The notes under the pieces: generated by a model
Seen by the model: the letters and a program-made list of their open reading frames with translations, nothing else
What the model was told of the DNA's origin: nothing
Database searches by the model: none
In this document: positions 1 through 7,055 of the stretch, piece by piece
How positions within the stretch are numbered: the stretch's first letter is position 1
How the letters are laid out: each line of letters starts with the position of its first letter
Origin: an uncultured Bacteroidales bacterium
GTDB lineage: Bacteria; Bacteroidota; Bacteroidia; Bacteroidales; Paludibacteraceae
Direction: 5' to 3'
Length of the DNA: 64,000 nt
Assembly (NCBI GenBank): GCA_946186915.1
Contig: CAMHOY010000012.1
Location: 1-64,000 of the forward strand
Position numbers and translations under genes: made by a program

Positions 1-57
1 AGGACTATGGCGTTCGTTGCCAGTCGGCAACATAGATTCCGATGTTTTCGGTTACAT
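1..57. repeat. Right end of a structured non-coding element (cut by window edge)
   Basis: The first 57 bases align with the right end of the larger element at 18289-18738. Both read A-G-R-ACTAT, then a short hairpin (GTTGCC/GGCAAC here, GTTGCA/TGCAAC there), then GATTCYGAYGTTTTCGGTTA. The hairpin arms differ but still pair. The left part lies outside the window. It is inferred to be a third copy of this family; no coding potential is seen. Confidence 0.5.
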
Positions 58-151
58 AATAAAACACCTGGCTTTCGCAGGTGAGCTTGCCAGGTGGGGG
101 ACAATTTGTCCCATCCCCTGCCTGCCGTGCAGTAAGGAAAAGAAAAATATC

Positions 152-181
152 TAGCCTCGGCTTTGCCGGGGCTTTTTTGTT
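152..181 (+). terminator. Intrinsic terminator; left copy of a 30-bp perfect direct repeat
   Basis: The stem GCCTCGGC/GCCGGGGC (one G-T pair) is followed by TTTTTT. The same 30 bases recur at 9411-9440, bracketing the defence island. The gene it terminates lies upstream of the window. The rest of 58-430 holds other hairpins (GGGGACAATTTGTCCC near 97) but no convincing gene; a 97-codon minus-strand reading frame here runs across the terminator and is not supported. Confidence 0.75.
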
Positions 182-407
182 GTTATAGGTGGTTTTTATT
201 GCGAAATGAAGATATTTTTTTAGAAAAATATTATGTAACTTCTTAGTCCTAAAGGTCACGATTGCTTCGGCACGCCCCTTCTCATGCAGTTTTACCACTT
301 CATGAGTGGGTTCCCTCCGAAGTTACAATGCAGCGATGCTGCAAATACCAAGTTTTAGCCCAAAATCTCTAAAAATACAAGTATTTTATAGATTTTCTTC
401 CAAAAAC

Positions 408-438
408 TTGTATATTTGAATCTTTTTTCGTAACTTTG
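408..438 (+). promoter_or_regulatory. Bacteroidetes-type promoter of the DUF1016 gene
   Basis: The -7 box TAACTTTG lies at 431-438, with TTG of the -33 element 20 bases upstream and a T-rich spacer. A start around 445 leaves a leader of about 15 bases before the ATG at 460. The same layout occurs before the genes at 3658, 14348 and 19130. Confidence 0.7.
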
Positions 439-459
439 TGCGCTGAAATAGAAAAGTGT

Positions 460-1653
460 ATGAGCAAAGAAAACGATATACCCCAAATACCTCGTATTGT
501 GAGCTCCCACGATATACGCATTGATGGAGACTACGCGGAGTGGATTGCAGAGTTGAAGCATCGGTATCGTTCTGCGCAAGTGAAAGCGTCTGTACGTGTT
601 AATGCGGAGAAGTTGCTCTTTAATTGGGAGCTGGGGCGTGACTTGGTGCAAAAGAAAGCAGAAGAGCGTTGGGGCGCAGGTGTTGTGGAGCAAGTAAGCC
701 TTGATCTCCAGCGTGAGTTTCCGAATGCTCAAGGATTCTCAGCGTTGAACTTATGGTATATGAAACGATGGTATCTGTTCTATAATCAGGCAGATACAAA
801 ACTTTACCAAGTTGGTAAAGAAATTCCAAATACAAAACTGCACCAATCTGGTGCAGAAATAGGAAATTCAAAACTTTACCAAGCTGGTAAAGAATTTCCT
901 GCTCCGTTTGCATTAGTTCCTTGGAGACACCATGTGGAGATTATATCTAAATGCAAATCCGTAGATGAAGCGTTGTTCTATATCGGCAAGACGATAGAGC
1001 AGGGTATGAGTCGTGCGGCATTGGTGAATTGCATCAAAGCGAATTTGTACGAACATCAGGGAAAGATTCTTAATAACTTCGCTGAGCACATGCCCGCATT
1101 GCAAAGCAAACTAGTTCAAGAGGTGCTCAAGGAGAATTATGATTTTGGCTTTGCGACGGTTAATCATGAGATTTATGACGAGCAGGAGTTAGAAGAGGCC
1201 TTGAGCAAAAGTGTAACGGATCTGTTGTTGGAACTCGGGACCGGCTTTGCGTTTATAGGAAGACAGAAGGAACTGATTGCCGGAGATACGACGCGTAAGA
1301 TTGATTTGCTCTTCTATCATATCCGTTTGCGCTGCTATGTGGTATGCGAACTGAAGGCCAAGGCTTTTGAACCGGAGTTTGCCGGAAAACTGAATTTCTA
1401 TGTCAATGCAGTGGACGACCTGTTGAAAGCCGAAGACGATAATCCGACGATAGGCCTGCTTATCTGTTCGGATATGAATAAGGCAGATGTCCAATGGTCT
1501 TTCCGTGGTATAAGCACACCGATGGGAGTGGCTACATACAATAATGTGCGCATTAAAGATATGCTTCCAACACAAGAGCAACTGAAAGAACGCATGGAAC
1601 TGCTGCAGAAAGAATTGCGCGAAACAAAACGACTGATGAAAGCAAATAAATAA
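460..1653 (+). CDS. DUF1016 (YhcG-type) PD-(D/E)XK nuclease-like protein
   Basis: The 397-residue product has the DUF1016 layout: an N-terminal helical region (residues about 20-110, including the WELGRDLV segment) and a C-terminal nuclease-like fold with an Asp in KIDLLFY (about 280) and E-L-K in CELKAKAF (about 297), the PD-(D/E)XK signature. Family members are linked to DNA processing and to defence islands or transposons; the exact substrate is not known. The in-frame TTG at 436 lies inside the promoter -7 box, so the ATG at 460 was chosen. Between the two domains (residues about 112-147) lie three 12-residue repeats encoded by DNA palindromes. It stands first in the island and is transcribed alone. 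Confidence 0.85.
   Translation: MSKENDIPQIPRIVSSHDIRIDGDYAEWIAELKHRYRSAQVKASVRVNAEKLLFNWELGRDLVQKKAEERWGAGVVEQVSLDLQREFPNAQGFSALNLWYMKRWYLFYNQADTKLYQVGKEIPNTKLHQSGAEIGNSKLYQAGKEFPAPFALVPWRHHVEIISKCKSVDEALFYIGKTIEQGMSRAALVNCIKANLYEHQGKILNNFAEHMPALQSKLVQEVLKENYDFGFATVNHEIYDEQELEEALSKSVTDLLLELGTGFAFIGRQKELIAGDTTRKIDLLFYHIRLRCYVVCELKAKAFEPEFAGKLNFYVNAVDDLLKAEDDNPTIGLLICSDMNKADVQWSFRGISTPMGVATYNNVRIKDMLPTQEQLKERMELLQKELRETKRLMKANK
802..892 (+). repeat. Three in-frame 36-bp units, each with a 19-bp palindrome
   Basis: Palindromes sit at 802-820 (CTTTACCAAGTTGGTAAAG), 838-856 (CTGCACCAATCTGGTGCAG) and 874-892 (CTTTACCAAGCTGGTAAAG), exactly 36 bases apart. The arms of the middle copy differ at several positions, and each change is matched on the other arm. 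The encoded units are TKLYQVGKEIPN, TKLHQSGAEIGN and SKLYQAGKEFPA. They fall in the linker of the DUF1016 protein. Confidence 0.85.
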
Positions 1654-1798
1654 CAACTGGCCGATAATCGGGAGATGGGGAAAGAACGATAGGGTAAAGT
1701 GTAAAACATGAAATTAGTCGTAATAAGAACAGCTTTTTTGCAGATTGTTAATTGTAGTTTGTGATTTTCAACATAAAGAATACATTCGTGTATAGAAT

Positions 1799-1879
1799 AT
1801 GAAAATCCAAGCAAAAGATAAAAACCACTATGTACTCGACGGTTGCTCCGCGTGGTGGGAAGGAGTAGAGCGACCATAA
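1799..1879 (+). CDS. Small open frame, 26 codons, function unknown
   Basis: An ATG-TAA frame of 26 residues (MKIQAKDKNHYVLDGCSA... ending in WWEGVERP) lies 12 bases before the RiPP precursor frame. It could be a second short precursor peptide, or chance: DGCSAWW recalls part of BioA-type aminotransferases, which would mean a gene fragment. No ribosome-binding site is evident. Confidence 0.25.
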   Translation: MKIQAKDKNHYVLDGCSAWWEGVERP

Positions 1880-1891
1880 AACTTATCGGTT

Positions 1892-2005
1892 ATGGAATAC
1901 AAAAGACCTATGATTGTTGCGCAGAGCACAATGCAGATGGCAGATTGCAGAAAAGGTCCGTGTGGAAGACCTTCATGCAGTAGTAAACCATCCGGAACGC
2001 ATTGA
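1892..2005 (+). CDS. Putative RiPP precursor peptide, Cys-rich C-terminus
   Basis: The frame encodes 37 residues. The N-terminal half (MEYKRPMIVAQSTMQMA) would be the leader. The C-terminal half is rich in Cys, Gly, Pro, Arg and Ser, with three Cys in CRKGPCGRPSC and a tail SSKPSGTH. It ends 58 bases before a radical SAM/SPASM protein that carries an N-terminal RRE-like domain, with a perfect hairpin between them. This order (precursor, attenuator, maturase) is usual for radical-SAM-modified peptides. Thioether or other Cys-centred crosslinks are plausible but not shown by sequence. It is too short for standard gene callers, and I do not recognise a named precursor family. Confidence 0.65.
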   Translation: MEYKRPMIVAQSTMQMADCRKGPCGRPSCSSKPSGTH

Positions 2006-2018
2006 TGTTATCGCGTAG

Positions 2019-2054
2019 AATGCGGTAGCGAAAAATGCTACCGCATTTGTTTTT
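2019..2054 (+). terminator. Attenuator-like terminator between precursor and maturase
   Basis: A perfect 11-bp stem, AATGCGGTAGC (2019-2029) and GCTACCGCATT (2037-2047), with a 7-base loop is followed by TGTTTTT. Placed between precursor and maturase, it would let the short precursor transcript exceed the maturase transcript. Confidence 0.75.
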
Positions 2055-2063
2055 GAATCTATT

Positions 2064-3494
2064 ATGTTTGTACGGAAACAACCATATATAATTTATCGAG
2101 CCTATCCAACAAGGGGGTATCTTACAGATAATCGCAATTTTGGCTATGATACAGCTGCAAAGAGTTGCTTGAAAGTTGGAGATTTGTTGATGTCCCATGA
2201 AGGGAGCATATTCTATTCCCAGTTGGAGGATGAATTTAGAGGCGTTGATGAGATTGCAAGAAAACTGACAACACTCTTTACGGGTGTCGGTTATGAGGCG
2301 CTGCTTGAAGATGCTACATTATTTTACAAAGAGTTGGCAAATAAAGGGTTTGTTGAGTGTGTGGAAGATGTAGATGCAAGTAAGTCATTAAGATACTTTT
2401 CCTATGACAATTACGAGCCTTGTATTATTGATGTGGAATTCAATGCTTCGGTTGAGTATAAAGAAGTGTTTGTTGAAGATTATACCTTAACCCGTGTTCA
2501 CGTGGATATCTCTAGCCGCTGCAATGAAAACTGCGTTCATTGTTACATTCCGGCAGAATGCAAACGTGGATTGATGGATGAAGATATGTTCGATAAGGTG
2601 CTTAGTCAATGTGTAGATATGAAAATTATCAATATCACGTTGAGTGGCGGTGAACCAATGCTGAATCCACATCTGAAGTCATTCTTGGTCAAGTGTCGAG
2701 AGGCAAATTTGTCCGTAAATATACTATCCAACCTAACCTGTTTATCCGATGAGTTGTTAGCAGAAATTGTCTCAAATCCATTGATTTGCGTTCAGACATC
2801 TGTATATGCTATGGATGCTGATGTACACGATTCGATTACACAGCATAGAGGGAGTTTTCAAAAGACAATTAAAGCTATTATGGAACTGCACAAACGTAAT
2901 GTTCCGATGCAGATTAATTGTCCAATTATGAAACAGAATCTTCAATACTACAGAGAAGTTTTGGATTTTGCGAAATCACTGAATATTGAGGCGAGTTCGG
3001 ATTATACATTATTTGGATGTTATGATTCGTCAGGAATTAATCTAGGTTGTAGGATAACAAAGGATGACATTGAGAATATTTTGCATGCAGATTATAAGGA
3101 TGCGAAAGTCTATGAAGAGGCACTACAGACCATTAATCAGAAGAAAGTAGGCGATGACGAGCCGATATGTATGGTGTGTAAGTCATCATTGTGCATTTCG
3201 AATATAGGTGATATATATCCATGCGAGGGTTGGCAGAGGATGATATTAGGTAATCTTAATACGATGACATTAAAGTCTATATGGGAAGAGTCGTCATTGG
3301 TAAAGCATTTGAGAGAACTAAAGTATCGGGATTTTGGAGAATGTAGTGTTTGTCAGGATAGAAAGTATTGCACAACATGTTTAATTATGAATGCTAATGA
3401 AAATAGTAGTGACTACATGCGAGTGAATCCATATATGTGCGAAATTGCAAAGATTAAAAAAATGCGATTATGGCAAGAATGGTGTGAGAAATAA
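2064..3494 (+). CDS. Radical SAM/SPASM peptide maturase with N-terminal RRE-like domain
   Basis: The 476-residue protein has three parts. Residues 1 to about 105 look like a PqqD-type peptide-recognition (RRE) region, including the GYLTDNRNFGYD segment common at the N-terminus of such maturases. Next comes a radical SAM barrel with the 4Fe-4S motif CNENCVHC (Cys153, Cys157, Cys160) and the SGGEP strand. The C-terminal SPASM region has Cys in CKSSLC, PCEGW, CSVCQDRKYC and CTTC for auxiliary clusters. Such enzymes use S-adenosylmethionine to build crosslinks in ribosomal peptides; the likely substrate is the Cys-rich peptide at 1892-2005. No exporter or protease gene follows, so leader removal and export would be in trans. 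Confidence 0.85.
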   Translation: MFVRKQPYIIYRAYPTRGYLTDNRNFGYDTAAKSCLKVGDLLMSHEGSIFYSQLEDEFRGVDEIARKLTTLFTGVGYEALLEDATLFYKELANKGFVECVEDVDASKSLRYFSYDNYEPCIIDVEFNASVEYKEVFVEDYTLTRVHVDISSRCNENCVHCYIPAECKRGLMDEDMFDKVLSQCVDMKIINITLSGGEPMLNPHLKSFLVKCREANLSVNILSNLTCLSDELLAEIVSNPLICVQTSVYAMDADVHDSITQHRGSFQKTIKAIMELHKRNVPMQINCPIMKQNLQYYREVLDFAKSLNIEASSDYTLFGCYDSSGINLGCRITKDDIENILHADYKDAKVYEEALQTINQKKVGDDEPICMVCKSSLCISNIGDIYPCEGWQRMILGNLNTMTLKSIWEESSLVKHLRELKYRDFGECSVCQDRKYCTTCLIMNANENSSDYMRVNPYMCEIAKIKKMRLWQEWCEK

Positions 3495-3535
3495 CATATT
3501 TCCTTATAAAATATGAGAAAAATTAAAAATTATGG

Positions 3536-3575
3536 CATATACATTTGTATATGTCATTTATTTTTTGTAACTTTG
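3536..3575 (+). promoter_or_regulatory. Promoter with 18-bp operator-like palindrome over the -33 element
   Basis: CATATACATTTGTATATG at 3536-3553 is a perfect 8-bp inverted repeat with a TT spacer. Its second half contains the TTG of the -33 element, and TAACTTTG (3568-3575) is the -7 box. The same design, with CATATGCATTTGCATATG, occurs at 19049-19088. Confidence 0.65.
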
Positions 3576-3657
3576 TGCCCAAATTTGTTGTGCACATAGG
3601 TATATACTTGTATGCGCGAGCAAGACCATAGCGAGAAAACGATCAAAACATAGAATA

Positions 3658-4848
3658 ATGAAACGTTTAATCATTAAAGATTTGGGACCACTAAAAGAGG
3701 CTAAGGTCAACTTAGGTAGATTTAATGTTATCATCGGAAAGCAAAGTTCCGGTAAGAGCACAGTTCTTAGGACAGCGTGCTATTGCGCATGGGTTGAGAA
3801 GTATATTGAACTTGCTCAGTCCGCTGACAATTTCTATGATAACCAATCGGCATTTATCGACGGGTTGGTATCTTATCATAAGTTTAGCGGGTATATAAAG
3901 CCTTCAACCTATATTGAATATGAAACCGATTATATGTGGTTTGCGTATGATAACACAAAAAAGTTTTTCGATTTTGCATGGAAAGCAAAGAGGAAGGACT
4001 ATAAGCGTCCGAAGATATCCTATATCCCGTCAGAGCGCAATATAGTATCTTTGATTCCGGATTGGAAGACGCAGGTTTCTTCATATGATTGCCTTCTTGA
4101 TTATATGAAGGATTGGGATATTGCGCGTAGGTATGTCCGTAAAACAAACGATATCCTTAATTTAGGAGTACGATACCAATTTAATGAATTCGCAAAAGAA
4201 GAAGATATAATCCTTTTGCCTTCCGGTCAGCCGTTAGCATTGAATAATAGTTCCAGTGGAGTTCAGTCGGTTATACCATTGTTTGTAAGTGTGGATTATA
4301 TCACAAGAGGTATATATGAGGTCGAGGTAGATAAGAAGCGGACTGAGCGTGAGCGTGAAAAGTATATGAATTTGTTGGTTAATCTATATCGCTTAAGTAA
4401 GTTCGTCGATACGAAACAATTGCCAATAGACCTGAAAGAGCCGATAACGATAACGGTGGAAAAAGAGGATTTCTTGTTCTATAATAAGCAAGCTGCTGAG
4501 ACATTTAATGACCTCGTTAAACGTTATTCTTTCACCCAACGGACTGATATCTATTTAGAGGAACCGGAGAATAATCTCTTTCCTCCTACGCAATGTCAGC
4601 TGATGGATCTGTTGGTAGATTTGACAAAGCGTCGTAAAAAAACTGTTTCTATTTTTGCGACGACGCATAGTCCTTATGTGTTGACTCACTTGATGCAAGA
4701 ACAGGTACCAGGTTTGAGGTTGTTCTTTACTCATCCTATTAACGATGAAGAAGGATATGTCATCCAACAAGCAACAGATGATGAGGTTCAAGAGATATAT
4801 GACAATGGATTAGATATGTTCTTTAACTACGAAGCATTTGTGAAATGA
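3658..4848 (+). CDS. AAA family ATPase (OLD/RecF-like), defence-type
   Basis: This 396-residue ABC-type ATPase has Walker A GKQSSGKST at residues 27-35, a Walker B region IYLEEPENNLFP near 298-309 and a switch His in TTHSP near 336, as in OLD, RecF and Gabija-like ATPases. There is no long coiled coil. It overlaps the next gene by four bases (ATGA), so the two are translationally coupled. In family terms, an ATPase of this kind paired with a TOPRIM protein is typical of phage-defence modules such as PARIS or Gabija. Which one, if any, cannot be settled here. Confidence 0.8.
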   Translation: MKRLIIKDLGPLKEAKVNLGRFNVIIGKQSSGKSTVLRTACYCAWVEKYIELAQSADNFYDNQSAFIDGLVSYHKFSGYIKPSTYIEYETDYMWFAYDNTKKFFDFAWKAKRKDYKRPKISYIPSERNIVSLIPDWKTQVSSYDCLLDYMKDWDIARRYVRKTNDILNLGVRYQFNEFAKEEDIILLPSGQPLALNNSSSGVQSVIPLFVSVDYITRGIYEVEVDKKRTEREREKYMNLLVNLYRLSKFVDTKQLPIDLKEPITITVEKEDFLFYNKQAAETFNDLVKRYSFTQRTDIYLEEPENNLFPPTQCQLMDLLVDLTKRRKKTVSIFATTHSPYVLTHLMQEQVPGLRLFFTHPINDEEGYVIQQATDDEVQEIYDNGLDMFFNYEAFVK

Positions 4849-5372
4849 AGCAGAACAATGTCATACCGGAGTGTTATGTGGATACTAACTTGATATCTAC
4901 ATTAATAGGAGCGGATGCGAATCATCAAAAGGGGTGCAATAGTGTAGCTCGTATTCTCCAAACTCAGAAGAAGGATGACTTCGCTATAGGGATTATTGAC
5001 AAGGATAAGAAGCGGCCAAGATATGTTGAAGAGTTTGAACTGTTAGCCCAACGTGATCACTTGGAGTTATATAAACATCCAACGAAACCGCATTATTTCA
5101 TCCTTGTAGTAAAGGCTGTTGAAACGCTGTTGTTAGAGAATGCAAAAGTATTAGGTCTTGATTTGAAAGCATATGGTTTAACGTCTAATTTTAATGAATT
5201 TAAAAAGCTCACAAAGAGATGTGAGTCTAATAAGGATCCTCGATTTACGCGTTTGGTAATAGATTTAAGACTAAGTCCAGAAATCTGCGCATTAGAAGAG
5301 TCGCTCAACTATATGGTTGCTCAAAAATATGCTATCAATGTTGAGGAATTAAAACGTATCTTTTTGAAATAG
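4845..5372 (+). CDS. TOPRIM-like partner protein of the AAA ATPase
   Basis: The product has 175 residues. It starts with a Glu in the segment PECYVDTN (Glu9) and has a D-x-D in GIIDKDKK (Asp52, Asp54), a spacing that resembles the acidic residues of TOPRIM nucleases. The remainder is helical with no recognised domain. It is shorter than AriB of PARIS (roughly 300 residues) and has no obvious C-terminal extra domain. Coupling to the ATPase by an ATGA overlap argues for a two-protein complex. TOPRIM assignment is by motif only and moderately uncertain. Confidence 0.5.
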   Translation: MKQNNVIPECYVDTNLISTLIGADANHQKGCNSVARILQTQKKDDFAIGIIDKDKKRPRYVEEFELLAQRDHLELYKHPTKPHYFILVVKAVETLLLENAKVLGLDLKAYGLTSNFNEFKKLTKRCESNKDPRFTRLVIDLRLSPEICALEESLNYMVAQKYAINVEELKRIFLK

Positions 5373-5391
5373 AATATAACTAGTCAAATTT

Positions 5392-6576
5392 ATGTCTACA
5401 ACATTTTCTGCAAAGGAACCAGCATTAGGCTACTATTATCAAATAATACGTGGGCTTGTGTTGCTGTTGGACGAAGATAGGATGGAATCTCCGTCCTTGT
5501 CCTTTGAATGTTTGGACGATATAAGCATAGAGAATGAAGAAGAAACGGATCTTTACCAATTAAAACTTCATGTGGCGACTGCTCAGCTGACAGATCGTTC
5601 TGCTGATTTTTGGAAAACAATAAGGGTATGGAGCGAAGGTATCGCGGATGGTACATATATACCTGAAAGGACGATTTTTACACTCATTACCACAGCAAGT
5701 AGATCAGCGGATACTTTTATCAACAAATTTGGAAGCAATGACAAGAAAGATTTTAAGGCCATACTAACATCCATGGAAACTATCTCTCTTGAAACTGACA
5801 ATTCAACAAACGAGAAAGGATATAATGCTTTTAAGTCTCTTAGTGAAGACCAGAAAACGAAATTGATAAAGAACATAAGGATAGCTGATGCAAATCTATC
5901 GATAGAGGAAACCATGTCTGCTCTTCGTAAGCGATTGGAATTTTCTGCTCCAAGTAAATTTCTGGATCAATTTATTGAAGGTGTGGTAGGCTGGTGGTTT
6001 ATTGAAGCTGTTAAGATACTTGCGAGTAAAACAAACTATTCTCTATCCCGTGAATCAGTACTGAACCAAATAAATACACTCCGTGACCAAATACGAGAGG
6101 ATGCTCTTCCCGATGATTTCTTTTGTGAAGAGAATGTGAGCGATTCAGAGCTTAAGGAAAGTCTATCAGAAATATATGTCAAACAATTAGGCCTTGTAGG
6201 TGCCACTGATAGGGAGAAACGTGCGGCAATCAGTGATTATCAAAAAGCATACGGGCAACGATCAAAATGGCTTAGAGATGGTCGCGTTACTCAAGCTGAT
6301 TATGATAAATTTGATGCCGAGTTACATTATGATTGGAAGAGTCGTTTTGAATTAATGCAAGATATAACAGAAAATAAATCAGAGGACGAACGCATACAGG
6401 CCGGGCATGAGTTTTATCGAGACTTTTATGTTAATCCTAAGCATACTATGCCCAGCTTCAAAAATAAGGGATCGAATATCTCAAAAGGAAGTTATCAGAT
6501 GCTGTCTGACAAGAAAGTGGTGGGATGGCATCCTGATTATAAAGAAAAACTGAATGAAGATGAAACCGTGGAATAA
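5392..6576 (+). CDS. ABC-3C system effector with Cap4-like nuclease domain
   Basis: The N-terminus (residues 9-60) reads like the Cap4-type dsDNA nuclease domain found in defence effectors: an A-G-x-x-Y-Q helix (ALGYYYQIIRGLVLLL), then acidic FECLDDI (Asp42/Asp43) and YQLKLH with Gln56 and Lys58, a PD-(D/E)XK pattern. The C-terminal part would be the partner-specific domain of an ABC-three-component system. The next two genes, in the same operon, look like the middle component and the ABC ATPase, giving the full set. Role inferred: the nuclease effector released or positioned by the ATPase on infection. The gene overlaps its follower by 23 bases. Confidence 0.75.
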   Translation: MSTTFSAKEPALGYYYQIIRGLVLLLDEDRMESPSLSFECLDDISIENEEETDLYQLKLHVATAQLTDRSADFWKTIRVWSEGIADGTYIPERTIFTLITTASRSADTFINKFGSNDKKDFKAILTSMETISLETDNSTNEKGYNAFKSLSEDQKTKLIKNIRIADANLSIEETMSALRKRLEFSAPSKFLDQFIEGVVGWWFIEAVKILASKTNYSLSRESVLNQINTLRDQIREDALPDDFFCEENVSDSELKESLSEIYVKQLGLVGATDREKRAAISDYQKAYGQRSKWLRDGRVTQADYDKFDAELHYDWKSRFELMQDITENKSEDERIQAGHEFYRDFYVNPKHTMPSFKNKGSNISKGSYQMLSDKKVVGWHPDYKEKLNEDETVE

Positions 6577-7054
6577 ACGTTCGGACATAGAGGCAGCACT
6601 TTTTAACCCAGCATTTTGTGGAGAACTGATTCTGCATGCAGTGTCGGCATATAATAATAACGCGAAAAAAGGGGAATTCCCATATGCGTTATCCTATGTG
6701 ATACTGCCATTTCTGTTGAATGCTGAATTATACGATTCTCTGCCGAGGACAAAAAGGACAAAATTTATCATGTGGTTATATGAAAATAGGTACTTGGCTC
6801 CAATAATCGCAGATAAAACAATTGACATGAAAGCATATACCGACGAAGCTCTACTTCTATATCTTAGCATGGACATGTTGAAGATCAATGACCAAAGTGA
6901 GCTTGAACTGGGCTCGGCAAAAATGAATAAAAAACGAAATTTCATAAGAGATGGAATAGATGATATGGTTAGACGAGCAGAGTTTGTAGGTTCGTGGCTA
7001 AACGATGCAGGTGATGTAGTAACAATATTTTCATTAATTGGAGTAACAGTGTGA
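6554..7054 (+). CDS. ABC-3C system middle component
   Basis: A 166-residue protein (start ATG 6554; an in-frame ATG at 6560 is an alternative) containing the pattern typical of middle components: an N-terminal WNKRSDIEAALFNPAFCG segment and a central YALSYVILPFLL helix. It lies between the nuclease-like effector and the SMC-like ATPase, overlapping the first by 23 bases and ending one base before the second. Its presumed role is as an adaptor bridging the two. No catalytic motif is seen, as expected. Confidence 0.75.
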   Translation: MKMKPWNKRSDIEAALFNPAFCGELILHAVSAYNNNAKKGEFPYALSYVILPFLLNAELYDSLPRTKRTKFIMWLYENRYLAPIIADKTIDMKAYTDEALLLYLSMDMLKINDQSELELGSAKMNKKRNFIRDGIDDMVRRAEFVGSWLNDAGDVVTIFSLIGVTV

Positions 7055-7055
7055 T

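Noticed and set aside
5..298. Minus-strand 97-codon frame
   Set aside because: It runs through the terminator and the structured right end of an element and has no recognisable protein character.
802..892. CRISPR array (36-bp periodicity)
   Set aside because: The units are contiguous, coding and without unique spacers; no cas gene is present.
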